A stretch of 19,776 bases of DNA from an uncultured Oscillospiraceae bacterium (GTDB lineage: Bacteria > Bacillota > Clostridia > Oscillospirales > Acutalibacteraceae). Shown in pieces: positions 6,287-12,102 of the stretch. Positions within the stretch are counted from its first letter, which is position 1; the number at the start of each line of letters is the position of its first letter. Position numbers and translations under genes: made by a program. The notes under the pieces are model-generated. The model did no database searches. It saw nothing but the letters and a program-made list of their open reading frames with translations, and was not told the origin of the DNA. The stretch covers positions 1-19,776 of the forward strand of contig CABUKB010000020.1 in the NCBI GenBank assembly GCA_902492045.1, written 5' to 3'.

Positions 6287-7408
6287 TCACGGAGCTTCCC
6301 AATGTCCATCTTCTAATAACTTTAACTGTTCTCGAGTTGCAGTCCCATTTTTATTCGCACGGATGGCCTCCTGCCATTCATATCTTGGAATCCATGTGTT
6401 TCCAACTAAAATATACTCTGTTCTAGCTCGACCTGTCGGACTGCCTGGAACAACTCGTGATACTACCCACGTATTCCCTTGTCCATCTGGCGCACCCGGC
6501 GTTTTGGTATGCCATCTTACTTCATAGTTATAGTTATTTTCTGCCCACTTATAAGTTATTTGATCATACCCATTTTTAGTTTGAATTTTTGCAATTACAC
6601 CTGGAGGTATTTTGATAGGTGCCTGTTTAGCCAAATCAGAGGTTTTATTTTCCCAATCTCTTGCTGTTGAATTACCGCCTTTTCCTATCTTATTTTTCTC
6701 TCTTATGTAATCACGTTGGCGATCCGTTTCCAATCCTTCCGCCTCAATCTTGATATTACCACGCGCAGTAGATTCCTGCAAGCCCGCCTGATAAGCGTTG
6801 CGGCGGGATTCCGGATCAAGGAGCTGCCCGAGCAGGCCGCCGTTTTTCTCCGCCGTCTCCAGTGGAATTCCCTGCTGCGCCTGCGTCCGGAAATAATCGA
6901 ACGCCGTCTGGTAACTCGTCAGCGGCATCGCTCCGTCGTATCCCGACGCGAACGCTTCCGCCGTCTTCGCGTCGTACCCCGACGCCATCGCCTTCAGCCG
7001 TTCGCTCGTCTCGCCGTCCGGCGTATGCAGCCGGCTGATCTCCCGGCGAATCTCCGCCGTTCCCCCAGAACCGCCGCTCCCCTGGCCGCCGCTTACGGCC
7101 CCCTGGCTTTCCAGGCCCTGCGCCAGCTTCCGGCTGGCCTCCACCACACCGTCCCAGTCTGAAAAAGCCCCCGAGAATCTCTCGGAGGCCCAGCTCGGAT
7201 CGGTCTGAATAAATTGATGGATATAGGCGAACAATTCACGGCATATGGGGATAAAACTATCAATATCGTCAGTATCAAAACGACCGTTATAGTGTCGATT
7301 ATTGATTTCTTCGGCCAATTCTTTATAGGCTGGAGATCGTCCGTTAATCCGCCTTTGTAATTCTTCATAATAGTTGCTGTATAACGGACTGCCCTTCTTC
7401 TCCAGCAC
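6287..7408 (-). CDS. Orphan toxin C-terminal cassette with polymorphic toxin type 30 domain
   Basis: The 373-codon frame is the back end of a toxin gene without its front. Residues 1-90 copy the metallopeptidase-like domain of the 955-codon protein (EKKGSPLYSNYYEELQRRIN to FSGAFSDWDGVVEASRKL). Residues 95-250 are a linker found complete only here (AFDYFRTQAQQGIPLETAEK, GGLLGQLLDPESRRNAYQAG). Residues 265-373 match polymorphic toxin type 30: IPPGVIAKIQTKNGYDQITY, YEVRWHTKTPGAPDGQGNTW, YILVGNTWIPRYEWQEAI and GTATREQLKLLEDGHW. Type-30 toxins are predicted RNases; the RWH triad region is a candidate active site. The frame opens at a GTG with no ribosome binding site, directly after a junction that removed HEAVH, so it is probably silent unless recombined onto the carrier gene. 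Confidence 0.8.
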   Translation of the reverse strand: MLEKKGSPLYSNYYEELQRRINGRSPAYKELAEEINNRHYNGRFDTDDIDSFIPICRELFAYIHQFIQTDPSWASERFSGAFSDWDGVVEASRKLAQGLESQGAVSGGQGSGGSGGTAEIRREISRLHTPDGETSERLKAMASGYDAKTAEAFASGYDGAMPLTSYQTAFDYFRTQAQQGIPLETAEKNGGLLGQLLDPESRRNAYQAGLQESTARGNIKIEAEGLETDRQRDYIREKNKIGKGGNSTARDWENKTSDLAKQAPIKIPPGVIAKIQTKNGYDQITYKWAENNYNYEVRWHTKTPGAPDGQGNTWVVSRVVPGSPTGRARTEYILVGNTWIPRYEWQEAIRANKNGTATREQLKLLEDGHWEAP

Positions 7409-7541
7409 ATGTATTCAAACGCCCCGTCGGTCAGCACCGCCTCGATTCCCCGTTCCCGCAGCCACAGCACCGCCCGCCCCGTCGGTGTTGTTTCGTCCGC
7501 CGTTTTCTCCTTGTAGGCGATCAGGGTATTCCCGTGTTCTT
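7403..7541 (-). pseudogene. Fragment of the pretoxin/metallopeptidase domain
   Basis: The sequence repeats the carrier gene section EEHGNTLIAYKEKT...RAVLWLRERGIEAVLTDGAFEY almost base for base (partner around 13854-13984). A 118-bp deletion relative to the carrier then joins it out of frame to VLEKKGSPLY. It has no start and starts right at the stop of a 66-codon ORF. It is a piece of the orphan type-30 cassette. Confidence 0.8.
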
Positions 7542-7742
7542 CTAGATGATGAAGTCGTCGCCTATATCCCCCGGCTTCGGCGTTAGCAGTTTCTTCCGCT
7601 CTTCGGGTGAAAGCTTCTCGAGTTTCTCGAACATTTCGTCGATTCTCCGGCTTTCCTCTTCCGTCACTTTGCTGCGCTCCGGATTCGGCGCTCTCCCCGT
7701 AAAGGCTTCCAGCACCTCTGCGAATGTCTTGTATTTCTCCAT
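7542..7742 (-). CDS. 66-residue charged protein, repeat family copy 1
   Basis: The product starts MEKYKTFAEVLEAFTGRAPN and ends LTPKPGDIGDDFII. It looks like a small, highly charged, mostly helical protein (EEESRRIDEMFEKLEKLSPE in the middle). The ATG at 7742 has a strong AAGGAGGTG 6 bases upstream, kept in all four copies. The stop lies exactly where the pretoxin fragment EEHGNTLIAYKE begins in another frame. I recognise no family. Because each copy sits just before a pretoxin block, it may be an adaptor, chaperone or regulator of the toxin, or a recombination landmark that happens to code. Confidence 0.65.
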   Translation of the reverse strand: MEKYKTFAEVLEAFTGRAPNPERSKVTEEESRRIDEMFEKLEKLSPEERKKLLTPKPGDIGDDFII

Positions 7743-7791
7743 TCCGTCCACCTCCTTCTCCGCACAGCTTTTAAGCGAATCCGATGGTAAC

Positions 7792-8004
7792 TTAACCTTT
7801 ACTTTGAGTAATTATAGTAGTAACTCCCTCAAATAAAATATCTCTTAAAACTTCATTGTAAGACTTATAACTTCTTATTTCCTTAATCTTATCAAATGCT
7901 TGCTTTATAACACCATCTACGATGACAGTTAAGCCTTCTACCTCTATATCCGTTCCATCTTGTCTGTACATCTCTGACATTATAGTCAATTTATTGGATT
8001 CCAC
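7792..8004 (-). CDS. Probable immunity protein, unrecognised family
   Basis: The 70-residue frame opens with a GTG at 8004 with GGGAGAG about 6 bases upstream, overlapping the end of a toxin remnant (stop at 7986). A later ATG (MSEMYRQDGTDIEVEGL...) is possible. The product is a compact acidic protein: short beta strands (DIEVEGLTVIVDGVIKQAF), then helices (IKEIRSYKSYNEVLRDILFE) and GVTTIITQ. I know no family for it. Its size, AT-rich composition, overlap with a toxin tail and position in the immunity array suggest immunity to the YELPASPWPDWLEEY-type toxin. Confidence 0.55.
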   Translation of the reverse strand: MESNKLTIMSEMYRQDGTDIEVEGLTVIVDGVIKQAFDKIKEIRSYKSYNEVLRDILFEGVTTIITQSKG

Positions 8005-8181
8005 CTATAACTCTCCCATCTATCTACTCGACCCCTCTTAGCAGAATGTGCATACTCCTCTAACCAGTCTGGCCATGGTGACGCTGGCAATTCATAGCCT
8101 GTTCCTTATTGGGGATGGAATTGTCCCGTCCCGGTTAATCGTCACTCTATATTGACTTCTCTTTGCATTGCCTTCCGTTGA
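7986..8181 (-). pseudogene. Toxin C-terminal remnant, frameshifted (PWPDWLEEYAHS type)
   Basis: One frame reads EGNAKRSQYRVTINRDGTIP. After a register change near 8100 a second frame reads GTGYELPASPWPDWLEEYAH and closes RGRVDRWESYRWNPIN. Both halves look like natural protein and together resemble the last 60-odd residues of a toxin. There is no start codon. The tail overlaps the GTG of the immunity candidate, as is usual for toxin/immunity pairs. I recognise no toxin family. Confidence 0.55.
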
Positions 8182-8202
8182 TTTACAACACTACCAATCC
8201 AG

Positions 8203-8502
8203 TTAATTTTCCCATACAATGCCTCCATCGGGCAATGTAATCCTTGTAGGTTGGTTTTCTACCGATATTTCAATTAAACTATCTATTGCATAATCTTTAT
8301 TCTTTTGATTTCGGATAATCTTTTTCACTCTAAACGCACAAGCATAAAATTCCTTGTAAGCAGTATCTTCTTCATCTAATCCATTGTCGCTTTCATATAT
8401 GGTATCAATTGTTCCATCTAACGTTAATTGACCATTATCCCATTCCACCTTTAAATAAGTACCATTCGGATATTGGCTTATTTCTTTCATCATTTCATCC
8501 AT
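8203..8502 (-). CDS. Probable immunity protein for the HYGKKGAHIVPARP-type toxin
   Basis: The 99-residue acidic protein begins MDEMMKEISQYPNGTYLKVE. It has a beta-rich core with TLDGTIDTIYESDNGLDEED and EFYACAFRVKKI, and ends LIEISVENQPTRITLPDGGI plus VWEN. The pattern is familiar from small hypothetical proteins beside clostridial toxins, but I cannot give it a named family. The ATG follows a GGGGGG run at good spacing, and a toxin tail ends 14 bases upstream. Function as immunity is inferred from this pairing. Confidence 0.6.
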   Translation of the reverse strand: MDEMMKEISQYPNGTYLKVEWDNGQLTLDGTIDTIYESDNGLDEEDTAYKEFYACAFRVKKIIRNQKNKDYAIDSLIEISVENQPTRITLPDGGIVWEN

Positions 8503-8515
8503 ATTTATACCCCCC

Positions 8516-8587
8516 CTAATTCGGTCTGGCTGGTACTATATGAGCACCTTTCTTTCCATAATGAAGAATACCAACCGTCGTTTCCAT
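8516..8587 (-). pseudogene. Toxin C-terminal remnant, type-50-like
   Basis: The frame METTVGILHYGKKGAHIVPA RPN ends just before the immunity gene at 8502. The HYxKxGxHIVP signature resembles the C-terminus of polymorphic toxin type 50 as I remember it. Only the final 23 residues survive, joined directly to a pretoxin scrap (EEHGNTLI). It has no ribosome binding site and is not expected to be active. Confidence 0.5.
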
Positions 8588-8600
8588 TTTCTTTCCCGTA

Positions 8601-9104
8601 TCAGATCAGGGTATTCCCGTGTTCTTCTAGATGATGAAGTCGTCGCCTATATCCCCCGGCTTCGGCGTTAGCAGTTTCTTCCGCTCTTCGGGTGAAAGCT
8701 TCTCGAGTTTCTCGAACATTTCGTCGATTCTCCGGCTTTCCTCTTCCGTCACTTTGCTGCGCTCCGGATTCGGCGCTCTCCCCGTAAAGGCTTCCAGCAC
8801 CTCTGCGAATGTCTTGTATTTCTCCATTTTTTCCGCCTCCTCCACACTTCTTTTCTAATTCCTCTAACCGTTTCCCCGCTCTTAAACGTTTTATAAAATT
8901 ATCCCACGCGTCGTTTTCGGATTCAAAAATCTTTTCAGAGCCTGAAACGATACTGGCGCGTTCATCTGTTACAAATACCTTCCATTTTCCCGCCTTATCT
9001 TTTTGGATCCCTAGTTCATTTTCTCTAAGCGTTTGTGGTTTGCCAATAGCATAATGAGTGAGCCCTTCATTTTTAATAATTTTCAATGCTTCATCCTTAT
9101 TCAC
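8601..9104 (-). CDS. Imm59-family immunity protein with read-through tail (copy 1)
   Basis: Residues 1-85 match immunity protein 59: MNKDEALKIIKNEGLTHYAI, RENELGIQKDKAGKWKVFVT, DERASIVSGSEKIFESENDA, WDNFIKRL. A homologue lies at 11320-11565. The start is a GTG at 9104 with GAGGG upstream. Beyond about residue 88 the frame runs on through the 66-codon repeat in its alternative frame (GEIQDIRRGAGSLYGESAES and on) and stops only at HHLEEHGNTLI. So the natural stop was lost at a recombination junction, and the protein carries about 80 foreign residues. The tail may be disordered; whether immunity survives is unknown. Confidence 0.75.
   Translation of the reverse strand: MNKDEALKIIKNEGLTHYAIGKPQTLRENELGIQKDKAGKWKVFVTDERASIVSGSEKIFESENDAWDNFIKRLRAGKRLEELEKKCGGGGKNGEIQDIRRGAGSLYGESAESGAQQSDGRGKPENRRNVRETREAFTRRAEETANAEAGGYRRRLHHLEEHGNTLI
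8627..8827 (-). CDS. 66-residue charged protein, repeat family copy 2
   Basis: This copy encodes the same protein as copy 1 (MEKYKTFAEVLEAFTG ... GDIGDDFII). Its upstream region differs: the ribosome binding site GGAGGAGG comes from the end of the Imm59 gene, which overlaps it entirely in another frame. Keeping the ORF, ATG and a ribosome binding site in a different junction supports a real coding role. Confidence 0.6.
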   Translation of the reverse strand: MEKYKTFAEVLEAFTGRAPNPERSKVTEEESRRIDEMFEKLEKLSPEERKKLLTPKPGDIGDDFII

Positions 9105-9116
9105 CGAAAGCCCTCA

Positions 9117-9305
9117 CTATATAAAAATTTCTTCGAATAATCCCAACTCTACCGACCAGCCAACGGGCACAGGTAACTCTCCCTGCGTGTTCCGGATATT
9201 TCGTATTGACGTGTTTCCGCGCCTCTTCCGCGTGCCCGATCTGATTGATGTGCAATCCGTCCAGTCGCAATGCATCTGCTCATCTTCCAGCAGATACGGA
9301 AACAA
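9117..9305 (-). pseudogene. Scrap of the carrier gene joined to a toxin tail
   Basis: The DNA at about 9181-9300 is a degraded copy of the middle of the 955-codon gene (near 15369-15520, LLEDEDGSYDWTYAYINQIG), with a 40-odd-base internal deletion and frame changes. It is fused to GELPVPVGWSVELGLFEEIF I, which looks like a natural toxin C-terminus and ends 13 bases before the Imm59 GTG. It therefore may be the tail of an Imm59 partner toxin. No usable start. Confidence 0.55.
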
Positions 9306-9349
9306 TAGAAGCGATGGATTCCTGGCGTTTTTTCCTGACTACTTGGTGT

Positions 9350-9727
9350 TTAATTATATTCAATATATACCTCTTTTTCCTCCAGAAGTGGAATTTGTAA
9401 AAAGGAGATTAATTCATCCTTTAACCTTGCCACCGTATTTATTATATCTGGAGAATTTGTATCAATCTTTTCTTTTTTAAAGTTGCTTAATTCATTTAGA
9501 ACCATTTGTAAGTTGTTGATTTTCCATGGAGAGGTATCATAAAATCCATCGTGATTATAATAGCTTTCCATCAGACCACCTGCTTCAAAGTCTTGACTAT
9601 AGCAGGCTGATAACAAGTACTCAAAATATCCTTCCCACATCAACATACCTTCTTTTTGGCCATTATCATAGTATAACAAAACCTCCCCTTCTCCCTCATA
9701 CCCGTCATTATACTTTGATTCTATCAT
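9350..9727 (-). CDS. Immunity protein for type-30 toxin (WEGYF family, copy 2)
   Basis: The 125-residue protein is a paralogue of 5911-6270. Shared features are YNDGYEGEGEVLLYYDNGQK, MLMWEGYFEYLL, and YDTSPWKINNLQMVLNEL with a helical, acidic tail. It starts at the ATG at 9727 with GGTGTGAG just upstream. The reading frame is continuous with the toxin remnant before it (…ILDKGHWCEY), so a fusion product is also conceivable. The preceding remnant is the end of a type-30 toxin, the same partner as in copy 1, which supports cognate immunity. Confidence 0.7.
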   Translation of the reverse strand: MIESKYNDGYEGEGEVLLYYDNGQKEGMLMWEGYFEYLLSACYSQDFEAGGLMESYYNHDGFYDTSPWKINNLQMVLNELSNFKKEKIDTNSPDIINTVARLKDELISFLQIPLLEEKEVYIEYN

Positions 9728-9865
9728 ATACTCACACCAATGTCCTTTATCCAGTATAGCCTCCTGGTCCGGAGTTGCCTTTCCTGCTTTTCCAGCCGCT
9801 ATTGCATCGGGCTGTTTTCGGCCTCCAGCACATGGACCGCCTCGTGCCGGGACAGTTCCGCCTCC
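9728..9865 (-). pseudogene. HEAVH scrap fused to a type-30 toxin tail
   Basis: The first part repeats AELSRHEAVHVLE of the carrier metallopeptidase-like domain (partner 13728-13767). One register away, the second part reads QPDAIAAGKAGKATPDQEAI LDKGHW, which matches the end of the orphan type-30 toxin (EAIRANKNGTATREQLKLLE DGHW). About 27 toxin residues remain. The following gene is the WEGYF-family immunity gene. Confidence 0.65.
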
Positions 9866-9983
9866 TTAGTCTTTTGCTCCTCCTTTTATACGTTGGTAAA
9901 TCTCCTGGGCGCGATCCCGGATTTGCTTTTCGCTAAAATAGATATTCGGCAGGGCCAAATCTTCTTCGTCGTCCGAAAAACGA
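9861..9983. repeat. 123-bp exact repeat, partner 10933-11055
   Basis: The 3' parts of the two colicin-D-immunity-like genes, including the stop codon and the following GGAGG, are identical. On the minus strand, copy 2 continues into a 66-codon ORF, while copy 1 continues into the HEAVH scrap. The junction lies in the shared GGAGG. Confidence 0.9.
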
Positions 9984-10153
9984 TCAGCCATATCACATAA
10001 ATCACTGAATTGGTCATTCTCCGTATTACTTAATATACTATAATCAATTTCAAGATTATAAATCCTGCCAAAATCGTCACAAAACTCTTGAATGCCACAC
10101 CGATTATTAACCAAGGCTGCAATTAACTCCCAAAGTTTATCTCTTAGCGTCAT
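9866..10153 (-). CDS. Colicin-D-immunity-like protein (copy 1)
   Basis: The 95-residue all-helical acidic protein begins MTLRDKLWELIAALVNNRCG. It follows the layout of colicin D self-immunity proteins (PF09204-like): FCDDFGRIYNLEIDY, FSDLCDMADRFSDDEED, IYFSEKQIRDRAQEIYQRI. In that family the protein blocks a tRNA nuclease. Its last third and stop region are identical in DNA to copy 2 (9861-9983 equals 10933-11055), while the first two thirds differ, showing gene conversion or recombination within the gene. I use the second ATG (10153) because AGGG sits 7 bases before it. The family call is by pattern only. Confidence 0.65.
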   Translation of the reverse strand: MTLRDKLWELIAALVNNRCGIQEFCDDFGRIYNLEIDYSILSNTENDQFSDLCDMADRFSDDEEDLALPNIYFSEKQIRDRAQEIYQRIKGGAKD

Positions 10154-10186
10154 ATTCATACCCTATTCTATTGATATATGGTGTTT

Positions 10187-10250
10187 CTAATCTATAATTA
10201 TCGGGATAAATTGAAATTCTTTAAGTTCCTCAAGCGCGATCTCCCGGTTA
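10187..10250 (-). pseudogene. Toxin C-terminal remnant (ALEELKEFQFIPIIID)
   Basis: A frame reading NNREIALEELKEFQFIPIII D begins at the Imm74 stop and ends 33 bases before the colicin-D-immunity-like gene. It resembles the last strand and helix of a toxin paired with that immunity gene. Only about 20 residues remain and no family can be named. Confidence 0.4.
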
Positions 10251-10475
10251 TTCAAAAGTAATCACCATATGAGAATCCTTTGTTTCCTGTGTAATTTTTT
10301 TTATAATGTCTTGCCGCACTGACTCACTTATACGCTCCTTCTCAAACGGTGGTTCCCAATTTTTTATAGAATCCTTATAGGCTACAAAACCCCCAACAAG
10401 CATTTCTCCTGCTATTTTTACCACTTTACCGTCAATCTCAGCTTTTATATAAGATGACGTACCTGTAATATTCAT
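10248..10475 (-). CDS. Imm74-family immunity protein
   Basis: The 75-residue protein matches immunity protein 74: MNITGTSSYIKAEIDGKVVK, then IAGEMLVGGFVAYKDSIKNW EPPFE, then a helix (ISESVRQDIIKKITQETK) and the closing MVITFE. It is full length for the family. I choose the ATG at 10475 because AGAGGTGA precedes it and the family starts there. The upstream ATG at 10490 overlaps the toxin remnant. The neighbouring toxin tail (…RIIVIDPESGIETVIYER) ends only 4 bases before the start, so the two were probably a pair. Confidence 0.8.
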   Translation of the reverse strand: MNITGTSSYIKAEIDGKVVKIAGEMLVGGFVAYKDSIKNWEPPFEKERISESVRQDIIKKITQETKDSHMVITFE

Positions 10476-10479
10476 CGAA

Positions 10480-10689
10480 TCACCTCTCATATATCACCGT
10501 TTCGATCCCGCTTTCAGGATCAATAACGATAATTCTCGTCACTTTGGGATTACTTTTTAGCCCGGGCAACTCTACGTTTTCCCAGATATTCCCTTCTCGT
10601 AGTTTCAATTCGTTTTCCTGCAAGCCCGCCTGATAAGCGTTGCGGCGGGATTCCGGATCAAGGAGCTGCCCGAGCAGGCCGCCGTTTTC
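10480..10689 (-). pseudogene. Toxin tip remnant paired with Imm74
   Basis: The frame opens with ENGGLLGQLLDPESRRNAYQ AGLQE, the linker also seen in the orphan type-30 cassette. It switches to NELKLREGNIWENVELPGLK and VTRIIVIDPESGIETVIYER. So this is a shared linker carrying a different tip of about 45 residues. It is fused on its 5' side to a scrap of EEHGDGLIAYREKT in another register. The tip is short enough to be a fragment. No family is recognised. Confidence 0.6.
10615..10688. repeat. 74-bp linker repeat, partner 6773-6846
   Basis: This block encodes the GGLLGQLLDPESRRNAYQAG linker and is nearly identical in the type-30 and Imm74-associated tips. It lies exactly where the tips begin to differ, so it is a likely recombination block. 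Confidence 0.85.
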
Positions 10690-10723
10690 TCCCTGTAGGC
10701 GATCAGCCCGTCCCCATGCTCCT

Positions 10724-10924
10724 CTAGATGATGAAGTCGTCGCCTATATCCCCCGGCTTCGGCGTTAGCAGTTTCTTCCGCTCTTCGGGTGAAAGCTTCT
10801 CGAGTTTCTCGAACATTTCGTCGATTCTCCGGCTTTCCTCTTCCGATATCTTGTCCTTCTCCGGATCCACGTGATTCCCCGTAAAGGCTTCCAGCACCTC
10901 CACGAATGTCTTGTATTTCGCCAT
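10724..10924 (-). CDS. 66-residue charged protein, repeat family copy 3
   Basis: The product reads MAKYKTFVEVLEAFTGNHVD in its first part and is identical to the other copies from EEESRRIDEMFEK onward. It differs from copy 4 by one residue. AAGGAGGTG lies 6 bases before the ATG and abuts the stop of the colicin-D-immunity-like gene, so the two would be translated in series. Compared with copies 1 and 2, the changes are mostly conservative in this frame (V/A, R/K, V/I, T/S). Confidence 0.62.
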   Translation of the reverse strand: MAKYKTFVEVLEAFTGNHVDPEKDKISEEESRRIDEMFEKLEKLSPEERKKLLTPKPGDIGDDFII

Positions 10925-10937
10925 TCCGTCCACCTCC

Positions 10938-11228
10938 TTAGTCTTTTGCTCCTCCTTTTATACGTTGGTAAATCTCCTGGGCGCGATCCCGGATTTGCTT
11001 TTCGCTAAAATAGATATTCGGCAGGGCCAAATCTTCTTCGTCGTCCGAAAAACGAGCGGCTATTTCACACAGGTCCATAAAATCGGACTGTTCATCTTTA
11101 CTTAACGTTCGATAATCAGTTTCCAAATTGTATAATTGGGTAAACTCTTCACAAAATGTATTAATGTCGCATTTGTTATTCAACAAATCTACAACTAGCT
11201 GCCATAGTTTTTCTGGATGTGTCATCAT
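10938..11228 (-). CDS. Colicin-D-immunity-like protein (copy 2)
   Basis: The protein has about 96 residues. It reads MMTHPEKLWQLVVDLLNNKC, FCEEFTQLYNLETDY, FMDLCEIAARFSDDEED and then the same tail as copy 1. The first two thirds have diverged from copy 1 while keeping the pattern of acidic and hydrophobic residues, so they may recognise different toxin variants. GGAAGG precedes two adjacent ATGs (11228 and 11225); either could be used. The ATG overlaps the stop of the 32-codon glycine-rich ORF upstream. Confidence 0.65.
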   Translation of the reverse strand: MMTHPEKLWQLVVDLLNNKCDINTFCEEFTQLYNLETDYRTLSKDEQSDFMDLCEIAARFSDDEEDLALPNIYFSEKQIRDRAQEIYQRIKGGAKD

Positions 11229-11323
11229 GCTTCCTTCCAATTCTTTGATACCAAGGGTCCAGCCGACTGCATTCCGCCGCCCAGAATTCCACCTGCCACG
11301 ACGCCGCCCGCGCCTTCCTTCAT
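11225..11323 (-). CDS. 32-residue glycine-zipper peptide or toxin remnant
   Basis: The frame MKEGAGGVVAGGILGGGMQS AGPLVSKNWKEA starts in an ATGA overlap with the Imm59 stop and ends in an overlap with the next immunity gene. The GxxxG-rich hydrophobic part recalls the membrane region of the carrier protein (YNGFLGAVTGGFMEG) and of other pretoxins, and the tail may be the end of a toxin. It is most likely a remnant, though a small membrane peptide cannot be excluded. No clear ribosome binding site. Confidence 0.35.
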   Translation of the reverse strand: MKEGAGGVVAGGILGGGMQSAGPLVSKNWKEA

Positions 11324-11565
11324 TTAAAGAAATCTTTTAAATATCGAGCTTTCCCCACTAATTCATCATATGCCTCATCACTGTCTGAATACTGAAATCT
11401 GGTTCCTGTTATAATGGCGGCTCTTTCATCTGTAATATACACTTCCCATCCATTCTTTGTTTTACGAATCCCCACCTGATTTTCCTTCAGATTTCGATCA
11501 TCGTACCAGTTTACTCTGTCCAATTTTTCCTCTTGGATAATTCGACGGGCTTCTTGTTCAGACAT
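11320..11565 (-). CDS. Imm59-family immunity protein (copy 2)
   Basis: The 81-residue protein matches immunity protein 59: MSEQEARRIIQEEKLDRVNW, LKENQVGIRKTKNGWEVYIT, DERAAIITGTRFQYSDSDEA, YDELVGKARYLKDFFK. It is a diverged paralogue of the N-terminal part of 8601-9104 and shows where that protein should end. AAGGGGGG lies about 6 bases before the ATG. The upstream remnant RRPEYSLVGLF may be its partner's tail. Confidence 0.8.
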   Translation of the reverse strand: MSEQEARRIIQEEKLDRVNWYDDRNLKENQVGIRKTKNGWEVYITDERAAIITGTRFQYSDSDEAYDELVGKARYLKDFFK

Positions 11566-11630
11566 AAGAAACCCCCCTTATTGCAATTCTTCGTCGTATG
11601 CTCCTCCATCATATCTGTCTCATTATATCG

Positions 11631-11672
11631 TCAAAATAATCCAACTAAACTATACTCTGGACGCCGTGGCAT
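11631..11672 (-). pseudogene. Toxin C-terminal remnant (RRPEYSLVGLF)
   Basis: Thirteen codons, MPRRPEYSLVGLF, directly follow the YezG-like gene and end about 65 bases before Imm59 copy 2. They look like a natural C-terminus. Very short, so tentative. Confidence 0.25.
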
Positions 11673-12092
11673 TTATAAACTCGCTTTTATTTCGTTCATC
11701 CAATTAACGAATTCAGTATAAGAGCCTATCCCGGTTTCAGCAGAACAGATTTCGTCATAACGATAATCTGCATCGTATTTACCGGTTCGAATATCATAAA
11801 TCATTTTCATTTGAGTAGGAATGGGCATATTATATTTTTCACAAACACGCCGTATTTTGTCAAGATCATTGGTTCCTATCTCCAACAACTCTATCTCTAT
11901 ATCATTGTCAATACCCATCAGGCTCAACGTTTTGATTTCATTCCCAACCTGAAAAAACGCATTAAAAGCTTGACTTTTCTTTTCAATAGATGCATATGCG
12001 AATACTTTATCAGCCTTATTTCCCACCGCTTCTAAACATAAAGCTATTAATTCAGACTGCTCCTCCATAAAAGCGTCTTCAAAACTCTTCAT
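11673..12092 (-). CDS. YezG/DUF600-like immunity protein
   Basis: The 139-residue protein begins MKSFEDAFMEEQSELIALCL. Its pattern fits the YezG (DUF600) immunity family: an N-terminal helix, then ADKVFAYASIEKKSQAFNAF as paired strands, then PIPTQMKMIYDIRTGKYDAD YRYDE, and a last helix YTEFVNWMNEIKASL. YezG-type proteins neutralise nuclease toxins at the C-terminus of LXG and related carriers. GGAGG lies 6 bases before the ATG. The remnant just upstream (…GINYICVIRN) is its probable former partner. Confidence 0.65.
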   Translation of the reverse strand: MKSFEDAFMEEQSELIALCLEAVGNKADKVFAYASIEKKSQAFNAFFQVGNEIKTLSLMGIDNDIEIELLEIGTNDLDKIRRVCEKYNMPIPTQMKMIYDIRTGKYDADYRYDEICSAETGIGSYTEFVNWMNEIKASL

Positions 12093-12102
12093 AATTTGCC
12101 TC

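Noticed and set aside
11600..11660. TATAAT upstream of Imm59 copy 2 as a promoter
   Set aside because: There is a good -10-like hexamer (GATATAAT) but no acceptable -35 at 16-18 bases; the region is AT-rich, so chance is likely.
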